A stretch of DNA of 64,000 nt from Cellulomonas sp. 73-92 (lineage in GTDB: Bacteria; Actinomycetota; Actinomycetes; Actinomycetales; Cellulomonadaceae), in NCBI RefSeq assembly GCF_001898175.1, contig NZ_MKTH01000016.1, positions 1-64,000 of the forward strand, read 5' to 3'. Both the position numbers and the translations under genes were made by a program. Position 1 is the first letter of the stretch; every line of letters starts with the position of its first letter. The notes under the pieces are model-generated. The model did no database searches, was not told the DNA's origin, and saw nothing but the letters and a program-made list of their open reading frames with translations. This document shows, piece by piece, positions 39,484 to 47,907 of this stretch.

Positions 39484-40397
39484 ACCCGCCGCTGCACGCC
39501 GTCAAGGGCCATGGCACGAAGAACGACTTCGTGCTCCTCGACGGCCGCGACGGCCTGGCACTGACGCCGGACCTGGCCCGGGCCCTGGCGGACCGCCGGG
39601 GCGGCATCGGCGGCGACGGCGTGATCCGGCTGGTCGCCTCGTCGCGGCTGGACGACGGCGCCGCCGTCCTGGCGGAGGATCCCGCCGCGACGTGGTTCAT
39701 GGACTACCGCAACGCCGACGGCTCGCTCGCCCAGATGTGCGGCAACGGCGTGCGGGTGTTCGCCGCGTGGCTGGAGCGCCTGGGTCTGTGGGACCCGGCG
39801 GCCGAGCTCGCCGTCGGGACGCGCGCCGGGGTCAAGCGGGTACGGCGTGAGGCGGGGCCGGACGACGAGCCCTGGTACGCGGTCGACATGGGGCGGTGGT
39901 TCCTGCCGGGCGGGGACGCCGCCGGGGCGGCCGGCGGCGACGTCGAGGTGACCGTGCGGGGCCTGCCCGTGGCGCGGCCCGCCCTGCGGGTCGACGTCGG
40001 GAACCCGCACGCCGTGCTGGCGGTCGCGTCGGGCGACGAGCTCGCCGGGGCCGACCTCACCGCGGCGCCCGTCGTGACGCCGGCCAACCCCGAGGGCCAG
40101 AACGTCGAGCTCGTCCTGCCGCTGGGGGAGCGCGAGGAGGGCGGCCGGCGCATCGGGGTCGTCGCGATGCGCGTGTTCGAGCGGGGCGTGGGGGAGACGC
40201 AGTCGTGCGGCACCGGGGCCGTTGCCGCGGCGCTGGCCGTGCGTGCGTGGGCCGGGGAGGGGGCCCCCGACGTGTGGCGGGTCCAGGTGCCGGGCGGCGT
40301 GCTGCGCGTCACGGTCCTGCCCGACGGCCACGTCGAGCTGGCCGGCCCCGCGGTGCTCGTCGCCGACGTCGCCGTGGACTGGCTGGCCCTCGCCTGA
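39480..40397 (+). CDS. dapF: Diaminopimelate epimerase
   Basis: 305 residues. Converts LL- to meso-diaminopimelate for peptidoglycan and lysine. The two catalytic cysteines are C87 in QMCGNGVRVF and C243 in TQSCGTGAVAAAL; the HGTKNDFVLLD opening is typical. GTG start shares a GTGA with the miaA stop. Confidence 0.97.
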   Translation: MNPPLHAVKGHGTKNDFVLLDGRDGLALTPDLARALADRRGGIGGDGVIRLVASSRLDDGAAVLAEDPAATWFMDYRNADGSLAQMCGNGVRVFAAWLERLGLWDPAAELAVGTRAGVKRVRREAGPDDEPWYAVDMGRWFLPGGDAAGAAGGDVEVTVRGLPVARPALRVDVGNPHAVLAVASGDELAGADLTAAPVVTPANPEGQNVELVLPLGEREEGGRRIGVVAMRVFERGVGETQSCGTGAVAAALAVRAWAGEGAPDVWRVQVPGGVLRVTVLPDGHVELAGPAVLVADVAVDWLALA

Positions 40398-40915
40398 TGA
40401 GCGCGCAGCCGTCGGTGGTGGCGGTCACCGTCGAGCACCGCGAAGGATGGCATCGGCTGTTCGCGGATTACTGCATGGGGGGCGGCGGTGAAGCCGGGCC
40501 CGAGCACCTCGCCACCGTCTGGGGTTGGCTGATGTCGCCCGCGGCTCAGACCCGTGGCCTCGTCGCGCTCGCGGACGGCCTACCGGCGGGTCTCGCGAAC
40601 TATCGGGTGTTCGAGCGGCCCATCACGGGGACGACTGGCGTGTGGATCGACGACCTGTTCGTCGATCGGGCGTACCGCCGTCGCGGGCTCGCGCGCGCCC
40701 TGGTCGAGGGGGTGCGGCTCGTCGCGCGCGAGGAGGGGCACGACGTGGTCCGCTGGACGACGAGGCGTTCGAACACCGACGCCCGGCGGCTCTACGACCG
40801 CATCGCCACCGAAGCGCCGGTCGTGGTGTACAACGCGACACCCGGATCAGCCCAGCGCGTCGGCCGGATCGACCCGACGGAGCCCTGCGACCACTCCGAA
40901 GTCCCGATCGGGTGA
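40397..40915 (+). CDS. GNAT family N-acetyltransferase
   Basis: 172 residues. ATG overlaps the dapF stop by one base (TGATG). Acetyl-CoA motif DDLFVDRAYRRRGLARALVEGVR near residues 85-107, followed by WTTRRSNTDARRLYDR, a common GNAT C-terminal pattern. Its 3' end overlaps the convergent PIN-domain gene by 69 nt. In mycobacteria dapF is followed directly by hflX, so this gene and the toxin-antitoxin pair look inserted. Confidence 0.85.
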   Translation: MSAQPSVVAVTVEHREGWHRLFADYCMGGGGEAGPEHLATVWGWLMSPAAQTRGLVALADGLPAGLANYRVFERPITGTTGVWIDDLFVDRAYRRRGLARALVEGVRLVAREEGHDVVRWTTRRSNTDARRLYDRIATEAPVVVYNATPGSAQRVGRIDPTEPCDHSEVPIG

Positions 40916-41260
40916 GACGACGGCGTCGAAGCCCGCGAGCAGTGCGGTCGCCGCGTGGACGGCGTCGCGTCCGCCGATCGATGTCGTCGCGGTGAGGTCG
41001 AGCGCCTTGGCCAGGACCTCGGCGTCGAAGGGGTGGAGCGTGCAGGCGCGCGCGACGGCGCGGCCCTCCGCCACCGCGTCGACGCGGTCGGTGCGCCGCA
41101 TCCGATGGAACACCAGCTCCTGGACCAGCTCCACACTCGCGTGGAGCTCGACGTCACCGTGCTGCGCCGCTGCGATGAGCTCGCGACAGGCGCCGCGTTG
41201 CGGGTACTCGTCTCCTATCGCGTAGACCCACACGGCGGTGTCGAGGAACAGCGACGTCAT
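40847..41260 (-). CDS. PIN domain ribonuclease toxin (VapC-like)
   Basis: 137 residues. PIN-fold endoribonuclease, toxin of a type II pair. Acidic metal-site residues are visible: D7 in LFLDTAVWVYA, E in VELVQELVFHR, D in GGRDAVHAATALL, and D in SPDRDFG. Its ATG overlaps the antitoxin stop by 4 nt (ATGA). Its last 69 nt are antisense to the acetyltransferase gene. Confidence 0.9.
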   Translation of the reverse strand: MTSLFLDTAVWVYAIGDEYPQRGACRELIAAAQHGDVELHASVELVQELVFHRMRRTDRVDAVAEGRAVARACTLHPFDAEVLAKALDLTATTSIGGRDAVHAATALLAGFDAVVSPDRDFGVVAGLRRVDPADALG

Positions 41261-41517
41261 CCGAGCCGCGCCTCGATCTCGGCGTCGAGCGCCTTCTTGG
41301 TGTCCGACCAGTCTGGGCCGTCTCCCGCGGGCCGAGCCAGCAGCCACTCGATGGCCGCGGCTCGCTGCGCGGCGATGTCCGCGACCGCGAAGTGGTCGTC
41401 GATGGCTCCGCGGACGATCGCGCCGACCGAGCGCCCCGTCCGCCTCGACTCCGTCTCCAGCAAGGCGAACCTTTGCTCGTCGACGAGCACCTGAAGCCTC
41501 CGTTCGAGGGCGGACAT
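41257..41517 (-). CDS. Ribbon-helix-helix antitoxin (VapB-like)
   Basis: 86 residues from ATG 41517. The N-terminal ~40 residues (ALERRLQVLVDEQRFALLETESRRTGRSVGAIVRGAID) form a ribbon-helix-helix DNA-binding domain; the C-terminal part (ARPAGDGPDWSDTKKALDAEIEA) would bind the toxin. The start is set by TACGGT placed 6 nt upstream. An ATG two codons earlier would lie inside the operator arm and directly abut the hexamer. Confidence 0.85.
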   Translation of the reverse strand: MSALERRLQVLVDEQRFALLETESRRTGRSVGAIVRGAIDDHFAVADIAAQRAAAIEWLLARPAGDGPDWSDTKKALDAEIEARLG

Positions 41518-41545
41518 GCACATACCGTAGCATGTGCATACATGC
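41516..41545. promoter_or_regulatory. Toxin-antitoxin operator and promoter
   Basis: Two interlocking inverted repeats: ATGCACAT-N8-ATGTGCAT (41516-41539) and GCATGT-GCAT-ACATGC (41530-41545). The minus-strand -10 hexamer TACGGT (41529-41524) lies in the spacer of the first repeat. Antitoxin binding here would block its own promoter, the classic autoregulation of such pairs. Confidence 0.7.
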
Positions 41546-42160
41546 TCAGGTCGGTAGCAGAAGACCGGCACGCAGCACGCGGAACCCCTTCGCGCTCGCG
41601 GCACGCTCGACGGCCACGCCCATCTTGTCGGCCAGCCAGTGCTGCAGCGGGTCGGCGCCCAGGTTGCGCCCGACGACCAGCCACGCCTCGCCGTCCGGCG
41701 ACAGGCTCGGCAGCCAGCGGCGCAGCAGGTCGTGCAGCGCGTCCTTGCCGACCCGGATCGGCGGGTTGGACCAGATCGCGACGAAGCGGACCTCGTCCGG
41801 GACCTCGTCGGGCAGCACGGCCCGGACGTTCGCCAGGCCGAGTCGCACCGCGTTGACCCGCACCAGGTCGAGTGCGCGCTCGTTGACGTCGACGGCCCAC
41901 ACGCGAGCGGACGGCGACAGCAGCGCCATCGTCAGGGCGAGCGGACCCCAGCCGCAGCCGAGGTCGAGCAGGTCGCCCGACGAGGGCGGGTCGGGCACCT
42001 CGCGCAGCAGCACGCGCGTGCCGAGGTCGACGTGGTCGGGGGAGAAGACGCCGCCGGCGGTCTGCACCGTGACCACCCGGCCGGCCAGCTCGACGGTGAT
42101 CGTCCGCCGCTCGTCGGGCGCCGCGGGCTGGGCGGTGAAGTAGTGGTCGGGCGCGGTCAC
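41546..42160 (-). CDS. Class I SAM-dependent methyltransferase (RsmC C-domain type)
   Basis: 204 residues from GTG 42160. SAM motif I LDLGCGWGPLALTMA near 70-84, VWAVDVNERALDL, and the catalytic IWSNPPIRVGKDALHDLL; SNPP is the N6/N2 base methyltransferase signature. Resembles the C-terminal domain of RsmC/RlmG 23S/16S rRNA guanine methyltransferases, but lacks the N-terminal domain. Exact target unknown. TACCCT lies 6 nt before the start. Confidence 0.88.
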   Translation of the reverse strand: MTAPDHYFTAQPAAPDERRTITVELAGRVVTVQTAGGVFSPDHVDLGTRVLLREVPDPPSSGDLLDLGCGWGPLALTMALLSPSARVWAVDVNERALDLVRVNAVRLGLANVRAVLPDEVPDEVRFVAIWSNPPIRVGKDALHDLLRRWLPSLSPDGEAWLVVGRNLGADPLQHWLADKMGVAVERAASAKGFRVLRAGLLLPT

Positions 42161-42166
42161 GGCCCG

Positions 42167-42172
42167 AGGGTA
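42167..42172 (-). promoter_or_regulatory. -10 hexamer for leaderless methyltransferase gene
   Basis: TACCCT on the minus strand, 6 nt before GTG 42160. Confidence 0.5.
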
Positions 42173-42264
42173 GCCCGGGCGCGGCGCTCGGCCGGTGGCG
42201 AAATGCGTCGCCGACCCACCCGGGGCGTGCGAACCTAGAGGCAGAGAACGACGAGAGGAACCGC

Positions 42265-43770
42265 GTGAACGACCCCCAGCGCACCGACGGCCGCACGGCG
42301 CAGGAGGTGGCTGACGACGTCGTCGCGCGGGTCCTGGCACGGGCCGGGCGCTACGACGGCACGGCGCTGCAGTCCACCGCCGACGAGCACACCCGGTACG
42401 ACGGCGACCAGATCGACCTGGAGGCGCGCACCTCGCTGCGCCGGGTGGCGGGCCTGTCGACCGAGCTGCAGGACGTCACCGAGGTCGAGTACCGGCAGCT
42501 GCGCCTCGAGCGCGTCGTGCTCGTCGGGATCACCGGCGAGGGCACGAACGAGGACGCCGAGATCTCCCTGCGCGAGCTGGCCGCCCTGGCCGAGACGGCG
42601 GGCTCCGTCGTGCTCGACGGGCTGCTGCAGCGGCGGCGGGTGCCGGACACCTCGACCTACCTCGGGTCCGGCAAGGCCGGCGAGCTGGCGCTGCTCGTCC
42701 GGTCGGCGGGCGCCGACACGGTCGTCGTCGACGGCGAGCTGGCCCCCTCGCAGCGGCGCGCGCTCGAGGACGTCGTCAAGGTCAAGGTGATCGACCGCAC
42801 CGCGCTGATCCTCGACATCTTCGCCCAGCACGCGAAGTCCAAGGAGGGCAAGGCGCAGGTCGAGCTGGCGCAGCTGGAGTACCTGCTCCCCAGGCTCCGT
42901 GGCTGGGGCGAGTCGATGTCCCGGCAGGCCGGTGGCCAGGTCGGCGGCGCCGGGCAGGGCATGGGATCGCGCGGACCGGGCGAGACGAAGATCGAGCTGG
43001 ACCGCCGCCGCATCCGCAACCGGATGGCCAGGCTGCGCCGCGAGATCAAGGAGATGGAACCCGCCCGTCTGACCAAGCGCGCGAGCCGCAAGCGCCACGC
43101 GATCCCGTCGGTCGCGATCGCGGGCTACACCAACGCGGGCAAGTCGTCCCTGCTCAACCGCCTGACGAACGCCGGCGTGCTCGTCGAGAACGCCCTGTTC
43201 GCCACCCTCGACCCGACGGTGCGCCGGGCCGAGACGGACGACGGCCGCGTCTACACGCTGGCGGACACCGTCGGTTTCGTCCGGGCCCTGCCGCACCAGC
43301 TCGTCGAGGCCTTCCGCTCCACTCTGGAGGAGGTCGCGGACGCGGACCTCATCCTGCACGTGGTCGATGCGGCGCACCCCGACCCCGAGGGCCAGATCGC
43401 CGCGGTCCGCGCGGTCTTCGCGGACATCCCCGGGGCGATGGACGTCCCCGAGATCGTCGTGCTGAACAAGGCCGACATCGCGGACCCCGACGTCGTGGCC
43501 CGGCTCCGGTCCCGCGAGGTGCACTCGGTGCTCGTCTCCGCCCACACGGGCGAGGGGGTCGACGAGCTGCGCGCGCTCATCGCCGACCAGCTGCCGCGCC
43601 CCGGCGTGCCCGTCGACGTCGTCGTGCCCTACCACCGTGGCGACCTGGTCAGCCGGGTGCACGAGCACGGTGACATCGACCACGAGGAGCACACCGAGCA
43701 CGGCACGGCGCTGCGGGCGCGTGTCGACGCGCAGCTCGCCGCCGAGCTGCAGGCGGCCTCGGTCGCCTGA
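42265..43770 (+). CDS. hflX: Ribosome-associated GTPase HflX
   Basis: 501 residues. Rescues and splits stalled ribosomes. The N-terminal HflX domain has LGSGKAGELA and VVVDGELAPSQRRALE; a glycine-rich linker (GGQVGGAGQGMGSRGPGETK) follows; the GTPase domain has G1 GYTNAGKSSLLN near residue 287, switch II DTVGFVRALPHQLVEAF and G4 NKAD. GTG start with GAGAGGA 6 nt upstream. Divergent from the methyltransferase. Confidence 0.97.
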   Translation: MNDPQRTDGRTAQEVADDVVARVLARAGRYDGTALQSTADEHTRYDGDQIDLEARTSLRRVAGLSTELQDVTEVEYRQLRLERVVLVGITGEGTNEDAEISLRELAALAETAGSVVLDGLLQRRRVPDTSTYLGSGKAGELALLVRSAGADTVVVDGELAPSQRRALEDVVKVKVIDRTALILDIFAQHAKSKEGKAQVELAQLEYLLPRLRGWGESMSRQAGGQVGGAGQGMGSRGPGETKIELDRRRIRNRMARLRREIKEMEPARLTKRASRKRHAIPSVAIAGYTNAGKSSLLNRLTNAGVLVENALFATLDPTVRRAETDDGRVYTLADTVGFVRALPHQLVEAFRSTLEEVADADLILHVVDAAHPDPEGQIAAVRAVFADIPGAMDVPEIVVLNKADIADPDVVARLRSREVHSVLVSAHTGEGVDELRALIADQLPRPGVPVDVVVPYHRGDLVSRVHEHGDIDHEEHTEHGTALRARVDAQLAAELQAASVA

Positions 43771-43793
43771 GCGGCCGGGCTCGGGTGGCGCAC

Positions 43794-43799
43794 TAGCCT
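43794..43799 (+). promoter_or_regulatory. -10 hexamer for leaderless dinG-type gene
   Basis: TAGCCT, 6 nt before GTG 43806. Confidence 0.55.
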
Positions 43800-43805
43800 G
43801 TCCCG

Positions 43806-45848
43806 GTGCCCGACGAGCCCGACGCCACCGACGACGAGGCGAGGGCGGTCGGCGCGGCGGCGTCCGTCGAGGAGCTGCTCGACCTCGCGGTGACCGCCAT
43901 CGGCGGCACCCGACGGGACGGCCAGCACCAGATGGCCGTCGCGGTGGCCCATGCGGTCGAGACCGGTGAGCACCTGGCGATCCAGGCCGGCACCGGCACG
44001 GGCAAGTCGCTGGCCTACCTGGTTCCCGCCGTGCGTCACGCCGTGCTCGCCGACGAACGCGTGGTGGTCTCGACGGCGACGCTCGCGCTCCAGCGGCAGG
44101 TGACCGGGCGCGACCTGCCGCTCGTCGTCGACGCTATCGGCGGGCGCCTGCCCCGACCGCCGCGCGTCGCCCTGCTCAAGGGCTGGCACAACTACCTCTG
44201 CGTCCACAAGGTCGCCGGCGGCTATCCGGAGGGCGACGGCTCGCTCTTCGACCTGCCGGAGCCGGCCGGGGCCGCCGACCACCCCGCGCTCGCCGGCCAG
44301 GGCGGCCCGGCGCGCGGCGAGTCGCTCGGCGACCAGATCGTCCGGCTGCGCGAGTGGGCCGACGAGACGGGCACCGGCGACCGCGACGACCTGGTCCCCG
44401 GCGTCACCGACCGCGCCTGGCGGCAGGTCTCGGTGACGGCACCCGAGTGCCTCGGGCCCTCCTGCCCCGCACGCGTCGCGTGCTTCCCGACGAAGGCGAG
44501 GGAGGCGGCGCACGCCGCCGACGTGGTCGTGACGAACCACGCGATGCTCGGCGTCGCCGCGGCCAGCCAGGCGCCCGGGGTGCTGCCCGAGCACGACGTC
44601 CTCGTCGTCGACGAGGCCCACGAGCTTGCGGACCGGGTCACGGCCCAGGCGACCGCGGAGCTGTCGGTCGGGGTCGTCGAGCACGCCGCCCGGCTGGCGC
44701 GTCGCCAGGGCGGGGTGCCGACGACGGACCTCGACAGCGCCGGCCACGCCCTGGAGCAGGTGCTGGCCGACCTGCCGGAGAGCCGCTTCCCCGCCGGCCT
44801 GCCACCCGTCGCCCAGGACGTGGTGGCGGCCGTGCGCGACGCCGCGAGGACGCTGCTGACGGCTCTGAAGCCGGACTCGAAGGACCCCGCCGAGGCCGCG
44901 GGCGGGCGCAAGATGGCCTACTCCGCGATGCAGGCGCTGTTCGAGACCGCGGAGCGGATGGCGTCGGACGCGAGCGAGGCGAACGGCACCGTGCTGTGGT
45001 GCGCCCGGACCGAGGACCGCCGGGGCGAGGTGGTGACCCGGCTGCACGCCGCGCCGCTGTCCGTCGCCGGCCTGATCGGCGGCCACCTCGTCGCCGGGCG
45101 CACCGCGGTCCTGACGTCCGCCACGCTCACGCTGGGTGGCACGTTCGAGCCGCTCGCCCGCTCGGTGGGGCTCGGCGACGACTGGCACGGCGTCGACGTC
45201 GGCAGCCCCTTCGACTACCCCAGGCAGGGCATCTGCTACGTCGCCCGCCACCTGCCGGCGCCCGGCCGTGAGCCGGCGACCGAGGCGCAGCTCGACGAGA
45301 TCGCGGCGCTGGTGGAGGCCGCGGGCGGGCGCACGCTCGGCCTGTTCTCCTCGCGCCGTGCGGCGACGGCCGCCGCCACCGCGCTGCGGCCCCGGCTGAG
45401 CGTGCCGATCCTGCTCCAGGGGGACGACCAGCTGCCGACGCTCGTCCGGCGGTTCGCGGACGACGAGCCCACCTGCCTGTTCGGCACGCTGTCGCTGTGG
45501 CAGGGCGTGGACGTGCCGGGCCCGACGTGCCGGCTCGTCATCGTCGACCGCATCCCGTTCCCGCGCCCGGACGATCCCCTGACGGCGGCACGGACGCAGG
45601 CGGTGGCCTCGTCCGGCGGCAACGGCTTCATGGCCGTCGCCGCGACGCACGCCGCGCTCCTGCTCGCCCAAGGGGCGGGCCGGCTCATCCGCTCGTCGTC
45701 CGATCGCGGCGTCGTCGCGGTCCTCGACCCGCGGCTGGCCACCGCGCGCTACGCGTCGTTCCTGCTGCGCTCGATGCCGCCGTTCTGGCTGACCACCGAC
45801 CTCGAGGTCGCCGTGTCCGCGCTGCGCAGGCTCGCCTCACCGGGCTAG
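43806..45848 (+). CDS. dinG: DinG/XPD-type ATP-dependent DNA helicase
   Basis: 680 residues. Superfamily 2 iron-sulphur helicase. Walker A QAGTGTGKSLAYLVP near residue 60, DEAH box VVDEAHELADR, and motif VI LLLAQGAGRLIRSSSDRG. Cysteines in LCVHK (about residue 132) and CLGPSCPARVAC (about 214-225) give the four ligands of the 4Fe-4S cluster. Likely acts on R-loops or forked DNA. No SOS box was found upstream. Confidence 0.93.
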   Translation: MPDEPDATDDEARAVGAAASVEELLDLAVTAIGGTRRDGQHQMAVAVAHAVETGEHLAIQAGTGTGKSLAYLVPAVRHAVLADERVVVSTATLALQRQVTGRDLPLVVDAIGGRLPRPPRVALLKGWHNYLCVHKVAGGYPEGDGSLFDLPEPAGAADHPALAGQGGPARGESLGDQIVRLREWADETGTGDRDDLVPGVTDRAWRQVSVTAPECLGPSCPARVACFPTKAREAAHAADVVVTNHAMLGVAAASQAPGVLPEHDVLVVDEAHELADRVTAQATAELSVGVVEHAARLARRQGGVPTTDLDSAGHALEQVLADLPESRFPAGLPPVAQDVVAAVRDAARTLLTALKPDSKDPAEAAGGRKMAYSAMQALFETAERMASDASEANGTVLWCARTEDRRGEVVTRLHAAPLSVAGLIGGHLVAGRTAVLTSATLTLGGTFEPLARSVGLGDDWHGVDVGSPFDYPRQGICYVARHLPAPGREPATEAQLDEIAALVEAAGGRTLGLFSSRRAATAAATALRPRLSVPILLQGDDQLPTLVRRFADDEPTCLFGTLSLWQGVDVPGPTCRLVIVDRIPFPRPDDPLTAARTQAVASSGGNGFMAVAATHAALLLAQGAGRLIRSSSDRGVVAVLDPRLATARYASFLLRSMPPFWLTTDLEVAVSALRRLASPG

Positions 45849-45851
45849 CCT
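45846..45851 (+). promoter_or_regulatory. Candidate -10 hexamer for ldh overlapping the dinG stop
   Basis: TAGCCT begins at the TAG stop codon of the helicase gene. It would give an ldh leader of about 38 nt that contains the GGAGGAG ribosome site. Confidence 0.4.
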
Positions 45852-45896
45852 CGACCAGGCGACGGCGCCGGGTGGCGGACGGGTGGAGGAGCAGCC

Positions 45897-46901
45897 ATGA
45901 CCGAGATGGACGCGTTCGACGAGGGCGGCCTGGCACACATCGAGTTCTCGCCGCGGCGCGCGGCCAAGCTCGGCATCGTCGGCGCCGGAGCGGTCGGCTC
46001 GACGATGGCGTTCGCCGCGCTCATGGCCGGGGCGGCCCGCACCGTGGCGCTCTTCGACATCAACCGCGCCAAGGTGGAGGCCGAGGTCCTCGACCTGTCG
46101 CACGGCATCCAGTTCATGCCGATGGCGGAGGTGACCGGGTCCGACGAGATCGAGGTCCTCGCCGACTCCGACGTCATCATGTTCACGGCCGGCGCCAAGC
46201 AGAAGCCGGGGCAGTCGCGCCTCGACCTGGCCGGGGCGACGATCTCCCTCGTCTCCAAGGTGCTCCCGGGGCTGGTGCGCGTCGCGCCCAACGCCGTGTA
46301 CGTCATGGTGACCAACCCGGTCGACGTCGTCACGTACGCCGCCCTGAAGATGTCCGGCCTGCCGCAGAACCAGCTCTTCGGATCCGGCACCGTGCTCGAC
46401 TCCTCGCGGCTGCGGTACCTCGTCGCCGCCGAGACCGGGGTCGCCGTGCAGAGCGTCCACGCCTACGTGGCGGGCGAGCACGGCGACACGGAGATCCCGT
46501 TGTGGAGCCTCGCGAGCCTGGGCGGCATGCCGCTGCTCGAGTGGCGGGGCGTCGGCAAGCACGGTCCGCTCACCGCGGAGCTGCGCGAGCAGATCGCACG
46601 CGAGGTCGTCGAGTCGGCCTACAAGATCATCGAGGGCAAGGGCGCGACGAACTACGCCATCGCGCTGGCGGGCACCCGGATCGTCGAGACGATCCTCAAC
46701 GACGAGCACGGCGTGCTCCCGGTCTCGTCCCTGCTCGACGACTACTACGGGATCAGCGACGTGTGCCTGTCGGTCCCCACGGTGGTCAGCGCGAGCGGTG
46801 TCGGCGAGCGCCTGGCCGTCCCGCTGTCGCCCGACGAGCTGGACGGGCTGCGCCGCTCCGCGGACGCGGTGCGCGAGGTGGCGCACCGCTTCGGCTACTG
46901 A
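45897..46901 (+). CDS. ldh: L-lactate dehydrogenase
   Basis: 334 residues. NADH-dependent interconversion of pyruvate and L-lactate. Nucleotide loop GAGAVGS near 29-35; specificity residue Q102 and catalytic R108 in KQKPGQSR, which distinguishes lactate from malate dehydrogenase; D168, R171 and catalytic H195 in GEHGDTE. ATG with GGAGGAG ribosome site. It converges on lexA with a 3-nt gap. Confidence 0.96.
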   Translation: MTEMDAFDEGGLAHIEFSPRRAAKLGIVGAGAVGSTMAFAALMAGAARTVALFDINRAKVEAEVLDLSHGIQFMPMAEVTGSDEIEVLADSDVIMFTAGAKQKPGQSRLDLAGATISLVSKVLPGLVRVAPNAVYVMVTNPVDVVTYAALKMSGLPQNQLFGSGTVLDSSRLRYLVAAETGVAVQSVHAYVAGEHGDTEIPLWSLASLGGMPLLEWRGVGKHGPLTAELREQIAREVVESAYKIIEGKGATNYAIALAGTRIVETILNDEHGVLPVSSLLDDYYGISDVCLSVPTVVSASGVGERLAVPLSPDELDGLRRSADAVREVAHRFGY

Positions 46902-46904
46902 CCG

Positions 46905-47660
46905 CTACAGGCTCCGCAGCACGCTGACGACGCGCCCGAGGATCGTCGCGGCGTCCCCGTCGATGGGGGAGTAGGCGCGGTTCTGCGGCATCAGCCACAC
47001 GTGCCCGTCGGTGCGCCGCAGGGTCTTCACGGTGGCCTCGCCCTCGATCATCGCGGCGACGATCTCGCCGTTCTCGGCGACCTGCTGGCGGCGCACGACG
47101 ACCCAGTCGCCGTCGCAGATCGCGGCCTCGACCATCGAGTCGCCGCGCACCCGCAGGAGGAAGAGCTCGCCGTCGCCCACCAGCTGGCGCGGCAGCGGGA
47201 ACACGTCCTCGACGACCTGCTCGGCCAGGATCGGCCCGCCGGCGGCGATCCGACCGACGACGGGCACGTAGGCGGCGGTGGGGGTGCGGACGTAGTCGGG
47301 GGCGTCGGCGTCGATGCCCGCCGCCCAGTCGCCGGCGCCCTGCCAGGAGCCGACCGACCGGGAGTCGTCCGGGTGGACGACCTCCATGGCGCGCGGCTTC
47401 ATGGGGTCGCGGCGCAGGTAGCCCTTCTTCTCGAGCACGCCGAGCTGGTGCTTGACGCTCGACGGGCTCGTCAGGCCGACGGCCTCGCCGATCTCGCGCA
47501 TGCTCGGCGGGTAGCCGCGCTGCTCCACCGACGCGCGGATCGTCTGCAGCACCAGGCGCTGGCGGGCGGTGAGGCCCTCGCCGTCGGGTGCCCCGTCCGG
47601 CAGCTCGTGCACGGAGGCGAGCGCCTCGTGGTCCGCGGTCCGTCGCGAGTCCGTCACCAT
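46905..47660 (-). CDS. lexA: SOS repressor LexA
   Basis: 251 residues from ATG 47660, which has a GAAGGA ribosome site; an upstream in-frame start would add a low-complexity Arg-rich stretch. N-terminal winged helix ([44 protein letters not shown], about 30-75). The autocleavage site is A140-G141 in RIAAGGP; the catalytic dyad is S175 (RGDSMVEA) and K212 (VKTLRR). Represses itself, the LysM gene, recA and HEPN-dinB through the boxes listed here. Confidence 0.98.
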   Translation of the reverse strand: MVTDSRRTADHEALASVHELPDGAPDGEGLTARQRLVLQTIRASVEQRGYPPSMREIGEAVGLTSPSSVKHQLGVLEKKGYLRRDPMKPRAMEVVHPDDSRSVGSWQGAGDWAAGIDADAPDYVRTPTAAYVPVVGRIAAGGPILAEQVVEDVFPLPRQLVGDGELFLLRVRGDSMVEAAICDGDWVVVRRQQVAENGEIVAAMIEGEATVKTLRRTDGHVWLMPQNRAYSPIDGDAATILGRVVSVLRSL

Positions 47661-47752
47661 CTGTCCTTCCCCCGGGCCGGTCCTCCGGCGCTTCCCGGGC
47701 CGCCGGCGACGACCCGTGTCAGTGGTGCGTGGTGCGCTGTGCGCGTGCCGCC

Positions 47753-47781
47753 AGCCTAGGGCCTGCGACACGCCGGATCAA
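47753..47781 (-). promoter_or_regulatory. lexA promoter
   Basis: Minus strand -35 TTGATC (47781-47776), exactly 17 nt, then -10 TAGGCT (47758-47753). Predicted leader of about 85 nt. The -35 overlaps the first SOS box. Confidence 0.7.
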
Positions 47782-47793
47782 ACAACTGTTCGA
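47778..47793. promoter_or_regulatory. SOS box 1 of the lexA/LysM promoter region
   Basis: TCAAAC-AACT-GTTCGA, one mismatch from the CGAAC-N4-GTTCG core. It overlaps the lexA -35. Confidence 0.75.
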
Positions 47794-47831
47794 GCGTGTC
47801 TCGACGGATGTCGGTCCGATCTGGTAGACAC

Positions 47832-47860
47832 CGTACATGCGTTCGACGTACGCCTGTTCG
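47832..47860. promoter_or_regulatory. Two further SOS-like boxes before the LysM gene
   Basis: CGTAC-ATGC-GTTCG (47832-47845) and CGTAC-GCCT-GTTCG (47847-47860), each one mismatch from consensus and 15 nt apart. They lie downstream of a TAGACA -10-like hexamer (47825-47830) that could serve the LysM gene. Confidence 0.55.
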
Positions 47861-47907
47861 ACCGGCACGCCGCTGGTTCCGCAGGCGCGGGGGACAGGGA
47901 GGCAGTC

